Positions 58,154 through 64,000 of a stretch of DNA of 64,000 bases are shown here, one piece after another. Numbering within the stretch: the stretch's first letter is position 1; every line of letters starts with the position of its first letter. A program made the translations under genes and the position numbers. Under the pieces are notes generated by a model. It ran no database searches. It was not told the origin of the DNA and saw only the letters and a list, made by a program, of their open reading frames with translations. This DNA is from Macrotis lagotis (taxonomy: Eukaryota; Chordata; Mammalia; Peramelemorphia; Peramelidae): positions 287,033,078-287,097,077 of the forward strand of contig NC_133660.1 in NCBI RefSeq assembly GCF_037893015.1. The letters are read 5' to 3'.

Positions 58154-59569
58154 CTGAAAAAGAAAAATCCCAAAATGAATTAAGCAGCATCTACTTTGAT
58201 TCAAAAAACCTTTATTAAATGCCTATGGTATGCCAGGGACTGTACACTGAAAAGAATGTGCAGATTCATAAAATGTTGACTTTAGACAGACCAAGTGCAG
58301 GATGAATCAGAAGGGGAAGAAGTGGAGGCTAGTGGCTATTTACACTCTGGCAGGTAAGAGATGCTCTAATTCAATGCAACCCTTGCTTGGGTCAGGGTCC
58401 AGGGCTAAGTGCTGAGGATAATAAAGGCAAACCCAAAGCAGTCCCTGCCCAAGAAGAACTCCCATTCTAGAGGGGCCTACACAGAACAGGAACGATCATG
58501 AAAAAGGAGGGAACTTTAACAGGCATCTAAGGTCAACATTATGTGAAAAAGATGTCTCTGAAAGGCAAGGGTGAAGAGTGAATGCTCTCCAGACACAGAG
58601 CTGGTTTGGATGTGGCAAGGTGAGATGGAGCATCCAACTGAGGGAATGGCTGGAATAAGAATGTGTCAGGGGATATTTAATAGTTTTTGTTTATGGAAAA
58701 AAATACTGTTTGCTGATATTTGTCAAGTAGCACCAGACTGTAGAAAGTGTTCATTGCCAGGCAGAGGAATTTCTCTTTCTCTACAGGTAAGAGGAGTTCT
58801 GTTGCTATAGTCTTAAGAGATGGGGAAGGAAAAGGGCCATGACTCATGAAGGATGGACCTATGTGGGGAATGAATGAAGAGGTGAGCCTGGAGACAGGAA
58901 AATCAGCTGAAAGTAAAATTTGGCCAGGGTGGTAACAATATGGGCCTGAAAGAGGAAAATATCCAGGGGAAGAGAGAATTGATGTGAAATTATATGCAAA
59001 AAAGAATTGACAGATTGAGGAAATGATCAGATAAAGAGATTAAAGAAGAGTCCAGGATATCTCCAAGTTATGAACCTAAGTAAACAAAATATGGAAGATT
59101 TTGGAGATCTGAACAGAAATAGAGTTTGGAGAAGACTTTGGATAGGGAGCAGATGAGAAGTGGTGGGGTTTACAAGAGGACACTTTGATTCAAAGTAAAT
59201 AATACTGACACTGATTGGCTAACTCCTATTTCTAGCCCTGTGTTTCCACTTATATGAGGAGGTTGGACTAGATTTTCTTTAAAGGTTTCAATTCAGATCT
59301 CCTACCATTTCTACTAGATGTGACTCATGCTCTCTCCTTAGTAGAATCTGGAGCTGGAGTAGGCTTAAGGTTCTCTGTCCCTTACCTTATGAAGTTATTT
59401 AACTTCTCTCTAGGTCCAGATGATCAAAGGTCCAAGGATAAGAACAAAAAAACTCAGGTCACCTAGAACTATATAAAATGGCCCTAAAGCACTAATAATT
59501 GGGGATGCAAATTAAAGCAACTGTGAAATTCTACCTCAAACTCTCTAAATTTGGTAAAGTTGACAAAAA

Positions 59570-59715
59570 CTAAACAAGCCAGGCTCAATGCTCTATGGAT
59601 GCTATATGATCAGATTCTCACAACCTAGGAGCCATGACCTGGGAGGGGAGGTGTTCTTAGGATCCCTGTTTTACAGATGAGGAAACTGAGGTGAGCACAA
59701 ATGTCAGAGGGGCTG
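59570..59715 (+). repeat. Local direct duplication, unit 1
   Basis: aaacaagccaggctcaatgc ... cacaacctaggagccatgacctgggagg ... ccctgttttacagatgagg recurs about 800 bp further on at 60385-60505. Confidence 0.7.
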
Positions 59716-59959
59716 TGAGAAAATAGGCACTCAAGTGGCCTATGGAGAAGCTGGATTCAACAACACCATTCCTAGAAAAGTGTTCCAAAGAGAAAAAAAG
59801 CCCTTTTTGAGAGAAATGTAGGCCAGCACTTTTTGTAGCTATGAAGAGCTGGGGGGGGGGGGGCATCAATTGGTGAACTGGCAGAAAAAAACTATGGTGA
59901 TGTAAAAGAATAATTTCTCCTAACTCTATTGTGGTAATGGAGAGGCTTCATAAGGGTCA

Positions 59960-60310
59960 CCTTGCTCCCTAGTTAAAAACTAAGATCTCCCATGTTAATC
60001 ACAAACCTAGGACGACAATGCTTAGGATGGAAGATCATCCTCCCAGGAAGAGACGAGAAGAATTTATACAAAGATGATAATCAAGTTCTATGGTTAGAAC
60101 ACTAAGGAGGTTAATGATTTCCCCTATTCTCAAATGGTGTAAAGTCCAATCCCCCCCCAACCTATGTGGTCATTACTTCAAAATGGCCTCCTCCACCTAT
60201 AGGTTAGGGAAAAGATCTTAGAGAATGAAACTTAAAAATGTCTAACCTATATTTTCTGCCATTCTATTGTAAGCCTATGTTTTGAAGGTTCTTACAGATT
60301 TTAGGGTTCA
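59960..60310 (+). mobile_element. LTR-like repeat, copy 3 of 3
   Basis: catgttaatcacaaacctag ... aaatggcctcctccacc ... ttagagaatgaaac ... ctaacctatattttctgcc. Collinear with the copies near 25085 and 40245. It lies between the two units of the local duplication. A broken fossil. Confidence 0.4.
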
Positions 60311-60384
60311 CAGTGTAGGAATAGAATCCTGCCTCTTCTGTGCACCTCATATGAGCCAGGCTCTAGTTGGACACAACTGAAGAA

Positions 60385-60605
60385 CCAAACAAGTCAGGCT
60401 CTGCACTCTACAGATCTGATCATTCTTACAACCTAGGAGACATGAACTGGGAGGGTGGTATTTTTATGATCCCTGTTTTACAGATGAGGAAACTGAGCTA
60501 AGTACAAGTTAAGTGTCTTGTCCAAGTGAGATAACTAGGAAGTCTCTTAGGCTGAATTTGAACTCAGGCCTTCCTGACTCCAGGCCTAGTCTTATATCCA
60601 TTCAC
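60385..60605 (+). repeat. Local direct duplication, unit 2, with MIR-type continuation
   Basis: aaacaagtcaggctctgcac ... acaacctaggagacatgaactgggagg ... ccctgttttacagatgagg, continuing as a reverse MIR/SINE to ccttcctgactccaggcc. Confidence 0.7.
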
Positions 60606-61013
60606 CAGGAAAACAATTTAAAACATGCAAAAAGAGAAATTTTTTTAGATTTGTGGCCAACTTGACTACACACAGAGGGAGAAAAAATACTTAATTGAAA
60701 AACCTAAAAATCTTTTCTGGGCCTTAGTTGGGTCACGTGGTCTCTGAAATACTAAGAAGAAATGAGAATGGTAGGATCCAGAATAATTAGGTCCCATAAG
60801 AAGCAATCCTGGCCATGGGGCTTAGGTACCCACCTGGGCTTTGATGGCACAACGCAGGATCAGTTAAATCACAATCCAAGTGCTCAAAGCCTTGGAGATT
60901 CTTCCAGAACTATGCCCTCAGGTTAGGGCTAGGGAGATATTTTAGATCCCCATTGTTTTGGTGCATTCTACTGCAAAGTTCATACACACACATAATAAAA
61001 GAATTTAGAAGGG

Positions 61014-61160
61014 GCAGCTAGGTGGCGGAGTGGATAAAGCACCGGCCCTGGAGTCAGGAGTACCTGGATTCAAATCCGGTCTCAGACACTTAATAATTAC
61101 CTGTGTGGCCTTGGGCAAGCCACTTAACCCCATTTACCTTGCAAAAAAAAAAAAAACCTA
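61014..61160 (+). repeat. WSINE1-type SINE, forward
   Basis: ggggcagctaggtggcggag ... ttaccttgcaaaaaaaaaaa. Close to consensus, with a possible short flank duplication around taaaagaatttagaa / taaaagttagaa. Confidence 0.85.
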
Positions 61161-61974
61161 AAAAAAATTAAAAGTTAGAAAGCAAACTATAGTGTTATAG
61201 CTGAGGGTTCTCACAGGTAGCCTCATATTCATGATCTTGGTTTAGGAATATGGCATGAAATAGACACTACCAAATCCTTTCTCTAGGTTCTGATTCCCAG
61301 GGCAAAATCTTCTAAGAGTGTTCCCTCCAATTCCAGATGAAAACTATTAAAAAAAAAAACCCAAAACAAAAAAAAAAACGAGGATGGAAACAACTGTTAC
61401 TTTTGGGCAGTCCCTTCCTTACAATCCAGTTCTCTAAGGTGGTCACTTCCCTCATCCTTCTCCAGTCCCAAGATAGCAGATCTTGAAAAGGGCATTCCCC
61501 ACCCCTCTTCCCTTTCCATCCAACCAGGGCATCCCCTTCCAGCACTCCTAGGATTTGGAATTAAAGCTATTCAGACCGTACAAGCAAAGAATTTAGAGTT
61601 TAAGTCTCTAATTCTACAGTGAGAGAAAGTAGGGTGGACAGAAGTTCCATTATAATAGCTTCCACTATTTGCATGTTAAAGGCAAACTCACAGCTTTCCA
61701 TTCAAACCAACTTCTATTTGCATCTGAAAAGAGCCATCCAGGCTGGGGGTAAGGCTCCAATTCACTACCATTTTTTGGGGGGGAAGGGAATATCTAAGGG
61801 AAACTCTGGGAGGCTAAAACAAAGACCCTAATATGTCTAGGTAGGAAAGTGATCTAAAAGGAATTCAGTTATCATCTACTATTTTGAGCTTTCATCTTTG
61901 TTTACTTTTAACCATCCTTTTTATAAGGCTTAATAGTATTTTCCCCAATCACCTACACAAATAGGTAATTCCCC

Positions 61975-62185
61975 CCCACCATTTTTGTTGTAGTTTGGCT
62001 GTGTCTGACCCCATTTGAGTTTTCTTGGCAGAGATACTGCAGTGGTCTGTCATTTCTCCAGCTCACTTTATAGATGAGCAAACTGAGGCACCCAGGGTGA
62101 CTTGCCCAGGGTCACTAGCCAGATCTGAACTCAAGTCTTCCAGATTCTAAGCCCAGTACCTTCATCTACCTGCACACCTGGCAAG
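61975..62185 (-). repeat. MAR1-type CORE-SINE, reverse
   Basis: ttgtagtttggctgtgtctgacc, then ttgagttttcttggcagagat, then gatgagcaaactgaggcacc. Confidence 0.7.
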
Positions 62186-63007
62186 GCCTTTCTAAGGCAA
62201 TGGGCTTGCTGGGTCCTGGGGAAGATGAAGCTTGAATGGGATTCAGGATGCTTTTAAGGTTACTTATTCAGAGTACCAGAAAGCTGGTCAAATTCAGGAC
62301 CCTGCTTTTATCAGAGGAAGGGGTCACTCTGTCATTGGGGTGTGTGTGAGAGAGGCACTTCAGAGCTATAGTGTATGGCCTAAGACAGAAGGGGGAGGGG
62401 TTCCACAGGGTCACTCAACTCATAGGACAGAATCAAAGGATCAGGCAAAGTTCTCTACAAACCAAATGTCACCTGCTTTGACCCTGGCCGGGACCAGAAA
62501 TACTAGGTAGTAAAAAGCCCCATGCCAGCAAATAGTTCATTTCCATTCTGCCTTTTGGCCTACAAAAAGCAGTTGTTTTTCTAACATCTCACAAGCTTTG
62601 TATCTGACCAGAAACTACCACACTATATTAGGTATTCTGTACCCCAAGATGGGCCATCTGGTCCACTGAGGCGCACAATGTTCTTCAAATAATGAGTGAA
62701 CTATCCTTGCCTGCTTCTGTCGGGATTCCCTGAAGCTCCTGTAAGCAGCAATCACCCCCCCCAATCCCTCCCAGCTCCCCTTCTTTCCTTGCTTTTCCCT
62801 TTTTTCTGCACAAGTTGCTTGTTCTTGAACCTCAGCCCACCAGGAGAGGTGTAATAAGAGGAGCTGACCCTCATAACTCTGGGTCATTGTCTTTCAATTC
62901 TTCACCCTGCTCAACCTGAACTGACACTCCAACATCTTGATGTGTTACCTGAGAAGTGGGTGTCAACTCTGATTCCAGGCCTGGATATCAATCCAGGTAA
63001 GGCTATG

Positions 63008-63030
63008 TGTGTGTGTGTGTGTGTGGGGGG
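63008..63030. repeat. (GT)n microsatellite followed by a G run
   Basis: Nine or so GT units then gggggg. Short. Confidence 0.9.
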
Positions 63031-64000
63031 TGGTTCAAGGCTGGTCTCTGGCACTAATTAAGGCTACAATATCACGAAACAGTCTTTCTCCATAACAAGA
63101 GATTCCCCTATGGGCTGTCTGGGAAAATTGGGAAAAACTTGGTCTTCAGGTCTTTCAGAAGCGATGACTTGAATATTTTGTAGTTGTCTGGCCTCAGTAG
63201 GACTTACAGGATCAGGAAAAATGCTGTTTGGAGATCTCTTAACATTAACACCATCTTACAGTTATTTTTTTTGTAGCTATCCTCTCCCAAGACCAGGAAT
63301 CGTGACAAAATTGCCCAAAGCTTCTGCTTAAATTTTCTCTGGAGAAGGGAAGCGGGAAGGGGGGGATCAATCTGCTCAATCTGATCTCCTTGGTGACCCC
63401 CTTTCTCTAAATCCATAAAAGTTGCAGCTCCCACTCTGCTCCCAGTCCCCCAAGGCTGAGCAATCCTCATCAGGAAGGAGGCAGTCTCTTGGAAAATCCC
63501 CTCTTATCCAGCTACCCTTCCCCCACCTTCTCACTAGTCTCCTGGACCTGCTCCAGTAAGAGCCAGATCTCTGAGAAAAAACAACTGTGCAAGTTCCTTT
63601 CTCAATAACTTATCTTTCACAGGCGGATGAAAAACTTGGGGTTACAATGACGTCCCCACTGAATGTACTTGAGCAGATAGTACAGCAATTTCCTCTCTTC
63701 TGGAATGATGTAAACACTCAAACCTCTACTTGCTGCATGGATGAGGAGAAACTGAGAATTTGGAACCTAGCCCAAAGGTTTGGGAATAGTTTGGCAGAAA
63801 CGGGGCTGATAGGCCATTTTCCAGGGACTACCAAGATGACAGTGATAGGGAGAAAAGGAGCAGCATGGCACTGGCGCGTGCCCCCCCAAAAGAAGGCATG
63901 CCAAGGGCAATGAAGAAACAAGGTACTCTGTCAAGTGTAGAGCAATCTCTGAAGGGCCTGATGAAAACCTTACTTTTCCAAGGCTGGGGAGAGAAAGCAT

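Larger units (their letters stand above)
58154..64000 (-). other. SDHAF2: SDHAF2 intron 1 (part)
   Basis: About 5.8 kb upstream of exon 2 contains SINEs, an LTR-like piece and a local duplication but no sequence encoding the expected MAVST-type start on the minus strand. I see no other gene; the plus-strand open frame at 63587-63913 is not recognisable. Confidence 0.7.

Noticed and set aside
63587-63913. Plus-strand 108-residue open frame, considered as an exon of a head-to-head neighbour such as CPSF7
   Set aside because: The translation has no RRM or other CPSF7 resemblance. The neighbour's first exon should lie beyond the SDHAF2 promoter, outside the window.
1-64000. CRISPR array, operon or prokaryotic mobile island
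   Set aside because: Spliced host genes, marsupial SINEs and low CpG throughout show ordinary vertebrate nuclear DNA. The regular repeats are microsatellites.

Overview
The window is a piece of a marsupial nuclear genome, most likely a dasyurid-type Australian marsupial. The evidence is the many young tRNA-headed SINEs ('gcagctaggtggcacagtggataaagcaccggccctggagtcagg...', here called WSINE1-type), MAR1-like CORE-SINEs, THER1/MIR debris, marsupial L1 3' ends and a half-L1 (HAL1). Repeat names are from memory; species is inference. CpG is sparse and genes are split into small exons with GT-AG junctions. There is no bacterial gene, CRISPR array or functional tRNA.

Two host genes are recognisable, both on the minus strand. 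SAXO4 (PPP1R32/IIIG9, an axonemal microtubule and PP1-associated protein) is complete. It has a probable non-coding first exon near 19.14-19.27 kb, twelve coding exons between 18171 and 7741 encoding 420 residues in one open frame, and a poly(A) signal at 7518-7513. SDHAF2 (SDH5, flavinylation factor for complex II) is present as coding exons 2-4 (58153 to 54742, residues 13-166). Its first exon and promoter lie beyond position 64000. The order SDHAF2 then SAXO4 on one strand matches the human 11q12.2 neighbourhood as I remember it, so this is an ordinary conserved locus and not an acquired island.

Layout: 1-7.5 kb is intergenic DNA downstream of SAXO4, with SINEs, small duplications and a ~530 bp pyrimidine tract next to the SAXO4 3' end. 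7.5-19.3 kb is SAXO4. 19.3-53.6 kb is a ~34 kb gene-free interval packed with repeats: many SINEs, two L2-like LINE pieces in inverted orientation, an L1 3' end carrying a U6 snRNA pseudogene, a hAT DNA transposon with other elements nested in it, a full-length HAL1 with target-site duplications and SINE-like modules in its 3' part, and a few LTR-like fossils. 53.6-64 kb is SDHAF2 exons 4 to 2 plus part of its long first intron.

I found no convincing undescribed protein system. The most interesting items are the transposon archaeology (HAL1 with its SINE-like modules, U6 inside L1, the three-level nest in the hAT element), a candidate RFX X-box at the SAXO4 promoter, and several unclassified duplicated segments. 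Splice sites and translations were read by hand from the sequence; no search or alignment program was run.
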